Shown here piece by piece: positions 49,401 through 60,994 of a DNA stretch of 64,000 nucleotides (the stretch's first letter is position 1; the number at the start of each line of letters is the position of its first letter). Origin of the DNA: Citrus sinensis (taxonomy: Eukaryota; Streptophyta; Magnoliopsida; Sapindales; Rutaceae); NCBI RefSeq assembly GCF_022201045.2, contig NC_068558.1:44853001-44917000 (forward strand), in the 5' to 3' direction. Made by a program: the position numbers and the translations under genes. Below the pieces are notes generated by a model. The model was not told the origin of the DNA and did no database searches. It saw only the letters and a list, made by a program, of their open reading frames with translations.

Positions 49401-49618
49401 GTTGGTTCGTGTGAGTGGTGTGGCATTCTCACTCTTTAAAAGAGATCAGGAGTTCAAGCCCCGCTCTCGTATGGAGTCACCACTTTGGCCAGCACTTTAT
49501 CCCTTGCGAGCCGACCCGGTGCGAGCAAGTATTAGTCTGGGTTGTGGTACGGGCTTAAAGGTACCTCCCACAGTTGGGGCCCACTCAGGACAATCTCGTG
49601 GTTTAGACAAAAAAAAAG
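49401..49618 (+). mobile_element. tRNA-derived SINE, copy 2
   Basis: The tRNA-like head includes GTGTGAGTGGTGTGGC and the B-box-like GTTCAAGCC near 49453. The body contains CCGACCCGGTGCGAGCAAG, GGTACGGGCTTAAAGGTACC and CGTGGTTTAGAC, followed by an A tail. An 11-bp perfect duplication TGATTTTCAAA flanks it (49390-49400 and 49619-49629). Closely related to the minus-strand copy at 27438-27648. The frame across it is spurious. Confidence 0.92.
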
Positions 49619-49629
49619 TGATTTTCAAA

Positions 49630-50261
49630 ATCAGATTTTGAAAAACTACTCCTTTATTTTTTTAAATCTGTTGTAGGATGGGGTGATTGATCTCCAAAAC
49701 AATTTACCAAACAACAAAATTAGCTTTTAGTTTTTTTTTTAAAATCAATTCAAAATACTTAAAACAAAATGAGTAATTTCTATCTGAGAATAAAATGCAA
49801 AAGAAATAATTTTTCATGTCAAATGAAATAAAATTTTGTTGCATAATAATTAGGAAAATGTTTGGTGAAGAGAAACATGAGAGAGAAAAAAAATAGTAGA
49901 AAAATAGTAAGTGGGTAGAGAGAGAGATGACAAAATTCTCTCGTCTTTTTCTCGTGCTTCTCTATACCTAACACTTCTCTAATAATTATGACAGTGCTCA
50001 TATTAATGAGAGGAAAAAATATTTAAATCAAAAGAAATGATTTTATCAGCCGGTGTAATTGAAATTTGAAACAATACAACCTAAAATCTTCCTTCTTGTG
50101 AAAATATATCGTCAAGGGTAGTTTTGGAATCGGGGATGAAAACACATCATTTTGAACATTTTATTCTTTTCATGCAGAGATTCTCTATTTGGAAAAAAAA
50201 AAAAGAAAAAGGATTTTCGAGCCGAATTAATAATTAACAATAAAGCAGTGAATATCATTAT
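49630..50261. other. upstream region of the CCIC glutaredoxin
   Basis: AT-rich; no gene seen. Holds the distal promoter of the glutaredoxin at 50394. Confidence 0.5.
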
Positions 50262-50269
50262 TATAAATA
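50262..50269 (+). promoter_or_regulatory. TATA box of the CCIC glutaredoxin
   Basis: TATAAATA, 132 bases before the ATG at 50394. Confidence 0.75.
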
Positions 50270-50393
50270 GACCCTACGTGGGCTTTCAAGTTTTCACAGG
50301 AAAGCCAATTTCAATTCTCTCAAATAATTTACAACATTTACATTAATTCAGGTTGTTTCTGTCCTATTTAGCAGCGCGCGCTAATAAGGAGCC

Positions 50394-50714
50394 ATGGACA
50401 TGGTGACAAGAATGGTTAATGAAAAGCCAGTGGTGATCTTCAGCAAGAGCGAATGTTGCATATGCTTCAGCATTCAGACGCTCATATGCGGCTTTGGTGC
50501 AAACCCTACTGTTTATGAGCTTGATCAGATTCCAAACGGGCCGCAAATCGAAAGGGCATTGCAGCAGCTAGGGTGTCAACCGACAGTTCCAGCCGTGTTC
50601 ATAGGGCAAAGACTCGTCGGCGGTCCAAATCAAGTCATGTCCCTTCACGTCCAGAACGAGCTAGGCCCGCTGCTCGTCAGAGCTGGAGCTATATGGCTTT
50701 GGAAGAAAAAATAA
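50394..50714 (+). CDS. CC-type glutaredoxin, CCIC active site
   Basis: Intronless, 106 residues from the ATG at 50394 ([20 protein letters not shown]). Active site Cys-Cys-Ile-Cys at about 21-24, preceded by an unusual Glu where relatives have Ser (KSSCC). [33 protein letters not shown] and QVMSLHVQN match the CSMS paralogue at 39.2 kb. The ALWL-type motif is AIWL but is not terminal: four residues, Trp-Lys-Lys-Lys, follow before the stop. By family, a redox co-regulator of TGA factors; the basic tail could affect partner binding. Function of this variant is not known to me. Confidence 0.94.
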   Translation: MDMVTRMVNEKPVVIFSKSECCICFSIQTLICGFGANPTVYELDQIPNGPQIERALQQLGCQPTVPAVFIGQRLVGGPNQVMSLHVQNELGPLLVRAGAIWLWKKK

Positions 50715-52354
50715 CTTGCTGCAGCTAAACCATAAGACATGAGATAATAATTTTTCTTCTTCTTGCTGCTAGTACTTAGTATAACATAAGCCTGTATTTT
50801 GTATCTCTACGTAATACATATCCTTGAGGAAATTAAATTTTACTTATTTCCATTTTCTTCAGCACCAAGTTTGCAATAGCACTGGCAACCACCAGATACG
50901 CAGAAACTGGGTCATAGTTAGAAGAAATGATTGTAAAGCAAGACATTAGACATTAACATTGCAACAGCTTACTGAACCCCAAGCTCGGAAAGAAGACGAC
51001 CTAACAGACGTCACGCCAAGTTAATATACACAGGCAGCTAGTTTGGAAAATAATGCCTGGTATAGCTTTCATGACAGATATGCAGCTAGTCATGGCATTA
51101 AAGCCCTTCGTTACGAACTAATTCATTTGTCATGAAATGACGACATTTTACCCTCACTCGTGTGTGTGAAAGAGGATGAAGATAACAAGCTCTATTGAAA
51201 TGAAACTCATTAACTCCACTTTGGCAGTTTATTATTGACGGTGAAAAGCTTAGAGGCCTTGATATGTATGTTCTCCCAATCTTGTACCTCACTCTGCACT
51301 GCGGGAATTGTCAAAGAACAAGCTTCCAAATTTCATCAAATGGCAATGTGATTTAGCTTTATCTTTAAAAATTAAAAGCAAATGCATTGGTGGAGATGCT
51401 CTTTCAATCAGAAGCTATCTATATAACTGAAGCAAATCCCATCAATTTACAAGCTGCAATCCTACAACAAAAGCCAATTAATGGACACTCACATCATGCA
51501 GGAAAGAAGAAAATATGGAATTGTGAACCACGTGATACGAGCTAAGATGATAACAACAGTTTTGGTGTACAAAAGACATACCCATCAACAGACTAATGGC
51601 AATCGACAGATGAAATATACTCATCTTGTTCAATCTTGATTAAAGATTTGCAGAATAATTTATATCTAAAGAGTGATATTGTCATCTGCTGTCGCTATAC
51701 GCATAATGTTTGGCATAATGTTCTCCATATTTCATCTAGGAAGGCTTTCAAGTAAAGATAAGTAGTTTTATCATGTTGGGAGTTCTACGATTGGATCATA
51801 ATCCGGGGAGTTTCAAACATTTTGCTGCCAGAAAAAGCACTAAAAAACACACGTGAGATAGATAACCCCGGGGGGTGGGGGTGTAGAATCATAGATATCA
51901 TCTACTTCTACTATCAACTCACAATTTTGCAACCATCACGTGCCAAATCAGAACCAGATGAAATTGACAACAATGCCAGATTCAAAGGGAAAAGGAAAAC
52001 CAGTGTTGACAAAGAGAGTTTCTAATTGACTGGAGAATGAAGACTTATTTTTACAATGTTCAAGGAGTGAAGGACTATCTGCAGTAGTGCATAAAATTGA
52101 ACAACATAAACTGTCCCAAATATCCAAATGTCACACTGATGTATATTTACTCATTTCTTTCTGATAAGAAAATATATCAACTGATGAGTGATGCCAACGG
52201 CATGTAAAGCGCATCATATTTTATTCAAATAATAGTAGCTAAACCACCAAGCAATTCTTCCAAATTTGATAGAAATGACACTCTAAAACTTTGAAGTATT
52301 TAGATAGTCTTACAAATTCTACAAAATTTTACTCAATCAATCATTTATGATTGA
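50715..52354. other. spacer
   Basis: 3' UTR of the CCIC glutaredoxin at the left and of the leftward 82-residue gene at the right. The short frames in between are not convincing. Confidence 0.5.
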
Positions 52355-53280
52355 TCACTTGTCTATATAATCCTTTAAGATTTCGCTCCCCTGTTCTTGG
52401 TAAGCATTTCTTAGCCAATTCTGAACAGCTCTCTCAACGGTAGCACTGGCTTGCCTTACCTCCTCGGCTGAGAACTTGTGTTCAATGATTCCTAGAGGTC
52501 CAGGCTGCAGTACTTTAACAACAGTTTCCATCTCTGTCTCCAGCTGCCTGTAACATAAAGAACATCCAGCACTGTAGGTTAAAACCTTTCCACCACCCCT
52601 CCCCCCAAAAAAAGAATCATAGGTTAACAGATCAGAGACAAAAAGCTGTTGTTCTTCTATCATCCTAAATACAAAGCAAACCAATAGAGATAACTCATAT
52701 CCGAAACAAGGAGTTGCTCGTGTAAGATTAGTTATGAGTCTGGCTTCATGTTTTCTGGTAAGTTCGTACACTGACTGATTAATCATACTCTCAAATGGTA
52801 ATAAATAAGCAACAGAACACGTCTAATTCCACGAAACAACAGAAGCCTACCATTCGTTTCAGCTACACAAATGAAAGTCATACCATCATTTGTTCTCAAA
52901 GATTATATGAGAAGCACTGGTTCCATAAAATGAGCACGGGAACTTGGCAAGAGCTCCAATTCGGGCAATCAAAAGCAATTCTTCAGATCATAAAAGAAAT
53001 CGGGTTCTCTAAGTCACTTCTAAGGTAAAATTTAATTTAAATAGAACCCTCATATAATCATTCACATACTGCAACATTGAGATTCTAACTATTCTCGCCA
53101 AATTTTGCCATAAATTAGTGAATGAAAAAGAAGCATAATATGAATTCCAAAAATATAAGATTTAATCACAAAACCCTAACACAAAATTGACAAAACCAAA
53201 TTAATAATAATTTTTTAAAAATACCTGAAGAGTCTTGAAAAGGGCAAGGCATTGGCAAGCCGAGATAACGATGCCGGCAT
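52355..53280 (-). CDS. small conserved-looking protein, 82 residues, two exons
   Basis: Exon 1 53225-53280 begins at an ATG (MPASLSRLANALPFSRLFR) and ends with donor AG|GTATTT. Exon 2 52355-52547 follows acceptor TTACAG and continues in phase (R spans the junction) with QLETEMETVVKVLQPGPLGI, then IEHKFSAEEV and a tail ending KDYIDK. The joined frame is open for 82 residues. The N-terminal 19 residues have Arg and hydrophobic residues but no acidic ones, which could be a mitochondrial presequence. The rest is helical and charged. I do not recognise the family. The unbiased composition and clean junction argue for a real gene. In the alternative frame across exon 1 the phase does not match exon 2. 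Confidence 0.7.
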
Positions 53281-53437
53281 CTTCGGTTATGGGTTCGACC
53301 TGCGGCCACAGTGAAAAACGCGGGGAGGTTAAAACAGTCCTCTGAAATGCCACATTTACAAGGTTATCCTTATTCTTTAGCGAAACGTCATCGTATTCGA
53401 AAAAAGGAGCAACCAAAATTTTTAATTGCCAACCAGC

Positions 53438-53510
53438 CGACTCCACTGGGGATCGAACCCAGAATCTCTGGTTCCGTAGACCAGCGCCTTATCCATTGGG
53501 CCATGGAGTC
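53438..53510 (-). tRNA. tRNA-Arg (anticodon ACG)
   Basis: 73 nt including discriminator G. Acceptor arms GACTCCA and TGGAGTC pair perfectly. The anticodon stem CTGGT/ACCAG encloses CTACGGA, anticodon ACG. The T arm contains GGGTTCGATCCCC. No intron. A T run follows about 17 bases downstream on the minus strand (Pol III terminator). It lies on the same strand about 158 bases upstream of the 82-residue gene. Confidence 0.97.
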
Positions 53511-54009
53511 CCTTGTTCGCCTTTTTTGGGTGGAAATGGTTAATTTAATAATGGTAATCGTTGACCACACCAACAAACGTTGTATGGGGTGCCGTTTTTC
53601 AAAACACTCGTGGTGGTGGCGGTGACAGACTGACAGTGGCATGGGTGTAGGCTAATATTTAATTATGCATATGCAGCGCGGTTAGCAAAGTCACAAGGTT
53701 GAAGAAAGATGGGATGGTTAATTAATTAATTCAATTGGTGCATTTCATTTTGTCTTTCTAAAACTTTCTCACAAATCCAGAGATAACGCTAGCATACAAG
53801 CGTGATTCGATTCAGTGCCAATCCTGAAGACCTACTTGAAAATGTCAAGTTAATGATTTCACACAACAATTAATGGCAATCAGAATCAAACACTCAAAAC
53901 CTATGCAATCTGGCAATTTTAATTTAGACTCAAAAATCACACTAGATATATCATCATATGCTAATCACTTACTATACACTCCTTATTCACACATTAATTG
54001 ACAACATAG
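53511..54009. other. spacer 3' of the NPH3/BTB gene
   Basis: Contains the 3' UTR of the leftward NPH3 gene and the tRNA 5' flank. The frame across the tRNA on the minus strand is spurious. Confidence 0.5.
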
Positions 54010-57000
54010 TCACGACACTGAGTGGCGCCATCGCTTCTGAAACACAAACCGATTTTCTGAACTAGCCTTGCCCCCTATTGGCTTAATCCCATTGATCCTG
54101 AACAGTGCATTCAGCTTGCTTAACTTTTTGGCGAGTGATTTGAACAGCTTGTTAGCAGGATGTGATCTTACTAGCTCCTGTTTCATGGACACGTGGTCCT
54201 TTTCCAAGTCGGTCAGCCTCATTCTCATCCTTGCAACTTCAAGCTTCAGCTCCCGGTTCTCTCTTCTCACTGACGCGTAATTGTCTCTAGGCGAAATGGC
54301 TCCGCTCCCTGCGCCACTGCTTGAACGTTGAGGGAATTGACCATTGATTGCACCGAAGAAGAACTGGTTATGGCCCCCGCTCATTGCATTTCGAAGCCTG
54401 ATTTGCTCAAAGTACAGCACTTGGACTGCCATCTGAACCGGTAGCCTCTCATTTTGTGCCGCGTGGCTGCATGCTTCTTGCGATAGTTTCTGGCAGTCTA
54501 TTGTTTTGCATAGGCGGTAGCGTTCGGAGTCCTTAATATTTGGATGAACCTGTAAACAGATCGCAAGAGCCAGTGTTCAATAATGTCGAAAACAAAACAT
54601 ACTTTGGTAAGAGAGTAAGAAGGAGATTGCTCACTTTGAGAAAAATATCAGCGGCTCTGTATAGTCCATCACTCACTATACGAGCGTGGTCTGGAAGTAA
54701 TTCGGCCAGCGCTATGAACTTTGATGGCATTAAGTTTGAGTCTAGTGCAACTTCCGCTAGAAAATTGTCCAACAACTTTGATACCTTCAGAATTGAACTT
54801 TGCTTGGGAGATCCAGGGCTGTCAAAATCATAAATCATTTCACTTTCATCTCTCATGTGACTATCCTCATCGTCATCCTCATCTAAGTTCAAGAATATTG
54901 AGAAGATCCTTAAGATTGAATCTGTATCATACAGTGTGCTGTGGTTGCTCCCGTGTGAGTTTGCCGGTATGAGGATGTCTTCAAGAATTGCCTGGTCCAG
55001 CTGAAGACCAATACGCCTCTCTAGATCAGATCTGCAAGAAGTGGTTGCTGATGCTGCTATTGCGGTTTTTAACAAACTGGAAAGAAATGCCATTGGGACT
55101 GGACTCTTCCTTGACTGTGTTGGTAGTAACCCAACTATAGCTTCAACAATGACCCTCTGTTTCTTCTGCAACTCCAAATCCAAGAGACTTCCCTTCACCA
55201 ATTGAGGGTCTCTGACAACAAGACCTTGAAGAGAATTATGTGCATAGTTTATCAAAATTTTGCTGATCATGTCCTGTTTTAGACCCTTTGATTTTACAGC
55301 AGATAGAACTCGTTGGAAGAAATCAAGATTCAGCACTGCAAGAGACTTTCCCCACCAATCCGAAGGTGTTTCTGGCTCAATATTTTGTGCAGTTTTTGCT
55401 GGGAAGGTATGGTCTAGCTTTAACAAGCCAGAGGTGAGCTGCTCTTTGCAAGCATTATTTGCAATTGCATTGATAAGCCTGTTAACTAGGCTAATCTCTT
55501 CAGACAGAGGCAAGAGGCTTTCGCAACATTTGAGAACGGATATTGAGTTTGATGTATTAGGGAACACCATCTCCTTTAGATAAGCTTCAGCTCGAGCCTC
55601 TAGGTTTTTCTCCGCGAAGTCTTCTGTCATTTCAAGGAAATGGGCTACACAGCGTATCGTTGCAACATTTGACAGTGTAAGCTCGACATTTATTCCATAA
55701 CAGAACTTCGCAGCAAGCTCGAATGCCTCTGCTCCGCCCGGAACAGCTGAGAGATTAACTCGTGAAACTTTTGAATCTTTTGCTTCAAGCAACAATTTCC
55801 TAATTCTTCCACTTCGTGACACTAGTGGAAACTGCAATCGAATTGAAACAATATGACTAAGTCTTCCAGTTTATTTATCTTTATGTTCATCACATCATAT
55901 CATGACAATCCCATTGTTTACTGCTACCTTTTAAAAGTCTCAGAGCAGAATTTTTTTTTTTTTAATACTCAATGCTACTAGTAATTTGATACGTACTCTG
56001 CATATACAAGATTAATTGAAACTTGAAACGAACCAGATTCTCGATACCTTGTGAAGTGCAAAGCTCGATGCTCCTACTTCGATGGTAAGGTCACTAGAGA
56101 CATCAGAAATTGGCCTGCAAGATATATAGCAGACTATTGAAGTAATGTCCCATAGAGGCAAGAAAACTTTAAGAAGGAAAACACATAAATAAGTTAATAG
56201 AACACCAGCATACATTTTTGTAAATGCTAATAATTTAGGGACCATGAAAGAGCTTCTGCTAAAGACCTGCAAACCCGCGCTTGAACTCATGATTTATCAA
56301 TAAGTTCTGTCAGAATTTGGGTCATTCTTTTATACAGTAAGATCTTTCTTTTATGTACAGTGAGTACCTAAAAACTTATGGACAGTATAATCCTTCCTGA
56401 TTCATGTTTCGACACAGCTGGCCCAGACATAAAAATTGACAACTCAATTATTATTAAACAACAAATAGACTTTCAAGAGCTACTGCAGGCAACAAGATTA
56501 TATTCGTTAAAGGGTTAAAAAAAAAAAAAAAATTGAGGATCACAGCTTGTTGTGCTAGTTATTTTAGAGAACTGCATAGATATGAACACAGTCATATCAT
56601 ATCATATGGGTCCCTTAGGAGTTACCAGACGTAGCTGTGAACATTTGTTGTCTGCTACGTGAAGCCAGAAGATTTGTCATATTTATTGAATGAACTTGTG
56701 TTCAATTCTTCCGTACACATTTAAGGGCCGATTGATTGTGAAAGTATGGAAATTATTGGTAGGCAAAACATTAATAGCTTTCACACCGTTAATTGGTGCA
56801 GCCTCGTGACACTGTCATTTGGTGGCGGAGAAATTTCATGGGGTCTGTCTTACTCATACCCAGAACTGCAGATTGAGGCTAATAAGAAATCCGATTTATG
56901 AAAAAAATGCTTGGCAGCCTACCTACCAGTATGACTGATTATTTAAGGAAATCAAATTGGACCACTAAGTTTTGTACAGGATTGTTAAGATAAATTTGGT

Positions 57001-57539
57001 AAATTGCATACCACTAAATCATCTCAATCTCTGAAACTTGAGGTTACTATTTATCGAAGTGAAATGTCTCTCGCGACAACTGGGTGTTTGACAGCTTTGT
57101 CATATAAAGTAAGATTTTCAAACTTAAATCAGTAATCACCAGAGGCCATAAATGAAAATTTCTCAGCTGAAGATTTTAGACTCAAAAGGCCTAATGAACC
57201 AAAATGTACGTGTTGCCGCATAGTGGTAGATTGACTGTATTCAAGTTGACACTCGAGATTCAACGTCAGGATTTATAACCAAGTGTTAAGGCACACGACA
57301 AATGCAGAATTAATGAATACACCTAGCATAAGTGCATTACCTAAAAAATTGATCCGAAATGTAATATGCAGCCCCTAGTGACATCAGCAACAGTTTGCAA
57401 AAGAGAAACTAGAAAGAAAGTAGCTGTGAGATATTAAAGAGTGTTACCATTCAGTGGCATGCCTTATGCTAGAACTCGGACGAAAAGATCTCTTCCCAGA
57501 AATACTTGGCTTCAATTCACCAACGGTGACAACACCCAT
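54010..57539 (-). CDS. NPH3/RPT2-like BTB protein, SR1IP1 homologue
   Basis: Substrate adaptor for CUL3 ubiquitin ligases. The Arabidopsis counterpart SR1IP1 recruits the calmodulin-binding factor SR1/CAMTA3 in immunity. Coding exons (minus): 57448-57539, 56048-56114, 54635-55831, 54010-54549, all GT-AG, giving 631 residues. Start MGVVTVGELKPSISGKRSFR. BTB/POZ about 34-135 (PISDVSSDLTIEVG, FPLVSRSGRIRKLL). NPH3 domain about 220-490, with the signature DWWGKSLAVLNLDFFQRV and LPDHARIVSDGLYRA. Next are DSERYRLC and SQEACSHAAQNERLPVQ, then a coiled coil near 545-585 (RRENRELKLEVARMRMRL). The C-terminus RWRHSVS keeps a basic-x-Ser third from the end, the type of site that binds 14-3-3 when phosphorylated in NPH3. 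Intron 1 is 1.3 kb. Confidence 0.95.
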
Positions 57540-58946
57540 CTCTTCAAAAACAACTCGCAATCCAGCCTCAGTACTTATTTGCTCTGAAACCTCTGCTTTG
57601 TCCACTAAAGAAGTGTCTCTCTTTCAGCAATCAAACTGTTTTAACACCCCATCTTTTGTCAGTTAAAAAACTAGAATATAGCAGGTTGTTTAAGGACAGC
57701 TTTATCTCTTTTCTTCCTATGTGGAAAAAAAGGGGAAAAAAAAAAAAGAAGGCTGGGGTAAGGCGAAAGCCACATGAACCCATGCAGAATTAAAGGGGCA
57801 TAATTGATGATGACTTTGAAATAAACTTTAATCGAGTGTTAATAATGTGCCTAATCTAAAAGTCAAGAATGGTGCAGGTGTGTGCTCGCACTTTTCGGTG
57901 AAAGGTAGTGAGACTTGAGAAATTGCAGGAATCCTGAAGAGTTGCATTGCTTTTGGGGTGTTGTAATAATCATGCCTAGTGAAAGCTGCCTACAAAAAAA
58001 GATTAGTATAAATTAAACTCTGTGTTATGTGTAAAGCTCACTAAGGCATAAATTAAAAGGATGAGTTGGATGACATGTTATGATTAGTACCACAGCATAT
58101 TAACTAAAACAACTTTATTGTGGGGCAAGTACTGTGTATATTCAATCTTAAATAGACATATTTGAATACTAAAACACCAACTCAAATTAAGCATCCAAAT
58201 TGTTTGGTCTGCAAAATTTATGTTCTGTGCCTTAAAACACTAAAACATGTTATTAAATAAATAATTAAAACAATAGGGTCAAATGGGCTTCCTTCTGCCA
58301 ACACTGGCTATATAAATACTGCCATACTCATCTGTTTAACAGGCACTTTTTGCATCAAAAACAGCCTTTGGTGTTGAATTACAGGTTACATAACAACACA
58401 CAAACACACATGCATAAATTCTTTATCATCATTCATCACAACGAATGTATCACGTATCTAGTCCTCTCAATTCTCATTTGGCGACTGTTGGATTAATCAT
58501 GACAGAGATTGCAATCCTTCAGCTGATAACGATGGTCCCATCCTTTTATGCGGTAACAGTTATTTAACAATAAAAGCTTGATCGTCATCCTCTTAACTTA
58601 ATTTCTGTTTTTGAAGGGAGGGGGGATGATTAAAAAAAGGCTTTAAATGTTCAGCAATAGACTGAGAAGAACAACATTGAGTTCAAACCACAAGGTTAAA
58701 ATATGATTCTTTTAAATTCTTTTTTCTTTTAATGTTCCTGTGTCTTGCAGACACTAATCATAAGGCGGCCGGTTGAAGAAATAATAATGACACGTGCCTG
58801 ATGCGTTAAAAAAGGTGGCATAAATATATCGCATATTTGAGTAAGCTGTGAGCTACATTATCAGTTCCTCACCTTTTTGAGTAGTCTTACTTTGTAATGT
58901 CAATTTGTTGTTTGTAGGTTGATAAAAGGCTTTGATTTTTCTTGTA
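57540..58946. other. NPH3/BTB upstream region
   Basis: 5' UTR and promoter of the leftward NPH3 gene at the left; no other gene. The frame running through the first exon on the plus strand is a shadow. Confidence 0.5.
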
Positions 58947-59627
58947 GAGTAAAAGCTCATTTAATTCTTGTATTTTAAAATTAATATATGTTTAGTCTTT
59001 GTATTTTTAAAAATGCCTCAAAATATCCCTATCGTTAAAATATTGATACCCCTACCGTTATTTTTTATTTCTTTTAGTTTATTTTTACAATATTATCCTT
59101 TTATAATAATTTTTTTATGTGGACATTAATAAAAAGAAAATCATTAAATTATCAATTTAACCCTAGAAAATAAAATATATATATATTAATTTTTTGCAAG
59201 TACGATTTGCACACTTGGTAGTTTGCATACAATTTTTTACGATTAAAAATTAATATATATTTTTTTGGGTTAAATTGGTAATTTAATTATTTTTCTTTTT
59301 ATTAATGTCCAAACAAAAAAATTATTATAAAAGGGTAATATTGTAAAAGTAAGCCAAAAGAAATAAAAAGTAACAATTTAATTTTTGACAATTGAAAATT
59401 AATATAATTTTTTAGGGTTAAATTGATAATTTAATTATTTTTTTATTAATGTCCAAATAAAAAAATTATTATAAAAGGGTAATATTATAAAAATAAGCCA
59501 AAAGAAATAAAAAGTAACAGTAATTGTATCAATATTTTAACGGCATGAATGTTTCGAGATATTTTAAAAAATATAGGGACTAAATAGATACTAATTTTAA
59601 AATATAGAGACTAAATAAACTTTTCTC
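58947..59627. mobile_element. long-TIR MITE with internal duplication
   Basis: The left arm (AAAAGCTCATTTAATTC...GTTAAAATATTGATAC...) is inverted in the right arm (ending ...GTATCAATATTTTAAC... AAATAAACTTTT), with similarity over about 200 bases. The right half also carries a direct duplication of about 120 bases (phrases AATGTCCAAA, AAAAGGGTAATATT, AGCCAAAAGAAATAAAAAG at about 59306 and 59450). Target duplication not resolved. No coding content. Confidence 0.7.
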
Positions 59628-60142
59628 TTTTTTTACATAAACCTTAAAATTTGATTTTTTTTTAATTTTTTTTTTTTGGGAGGTACAAATGAAAGAATGA
59701 AGGTGAAAGAAGTGTAAATCATCATCAGAGCAGGTGTGGCAATCAAAGATCGTGGTGTACACAAAACATCTGAGCCCACCATTTTAAATCCCATGACTCA
59801 TTAAAGCAGTAAGTATCATATCACATATTCACATTATTCTGCCAATGCTGCAGTACTTTATGGCACGTGTAATATCATCTGATCGTGTGGGTGGGTTGGG
59901 TTTGTTGTTAATTATGCTCCTAATCAAACTCAAAAATGAACCTACAGCACCAGAAAAAAAAATATAATAATAATCAGCAATATTGGATCCCAAAGGCAAA
60001 TTAATTTGGTAGAAATGAACGTCATTTTACAAGTTCTCATAAAGTGTTTGGGCAAGATTACATTTTCATTAATTATTATTATTATTATTATTGGGGTTGG
60101 AAATTTTTCCAAAAATACAAGGTAATGTTAAGACGATGGGTT
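59628..60142. other. AT-rich spacer
   Basis: Short ATT run near 60075. No gene seen. Confidence 0.5.
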
Positions 60143-60145
60143 TAA

Positions 60146-60994
60146 TGTTGCGTCTACTTCGCAAAATAGAGTGGGAAATCGAAATCGGAATCGGAATCGG
60201 AATTGTGGGGTCCACCATAATTTAGAAATATTCCCGAAAATAATTATTTTGCCTCTCCAAAATTAAAAATACCCATATTGTCCTCATTTATAATTAATTA
60301 ATTAATATATTATTAACAATAATTATTAGTAATTATAATTTTTTTATAAATAATCACAATAATTAATATATTATAATTAATTAATTAATATACTACAATA
60401 ATAATTATTAATATAATTATTATAATTAGTTCAAATATTATTAATTAATTAATATAATTGTTACCGTTAATTAATATATTAATATATTAATAACATTAAT
60501 TATTAATAATTATATTTTTTTATAAATAATCACAATAATTAGTATACTTTTATTATACTATTATAATAATTACTAATACAATTATTACTATTAATTAATA
60601 TATTAATATATTATTAACAATTATATTTTAATAATTATATTTTTTTAATAAATAATCACAATAATTAATATATTTTTATAATAATAATTATAATTAATTA
60701 GTATATTATAATTAATTAATTAAAAAAAGTTACAATTAATTAATATATTAAAATTATTATTGACAATAACAATAATAATAATAATAATGACAATAATTCA
60801 CTAAGTATTTTTTGTAATTTGTTACAATCTAACTCATTCCGATTCCGATTACAAAATAAAATAAATATATCAATGAGATTCCAGCCCATTTTGATTTCGA
60901 TTCTCATAGATTAAGTAAACAACTTATTTTCGATTCTCATTCTAATTTATTCTTATTCCAACCCATTTCGATTCCGATGATTGAGAAGTAAGCA
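60146..60994. mobile_element. Tourist-like MITE, diverged relative
   Basis: The left end TGTTGCGTCTACTTCGCAAAA and the inverse right end TGCTTACTTCTCAA are similar apart from a short gap, with TAA on both sides (60143-60145, 60995-60997). Subterminal GAAATCGGAATCGGAATCGG and CATTCCGATTCCGATT motifs enclose an AT-rich core of TTAATTAATATATTA modules. The organisation is like the TTA-flanked family at 20.8 and 45.1 kb, though the sequence differs. Confidence 0.6.

Noticed and set aside
49402-49641. 79-residue frame with a plausible composition
   Set aside because: It is the body of a tRNA-derived SINE. The same peptide arises from the 27.4-kb copy.
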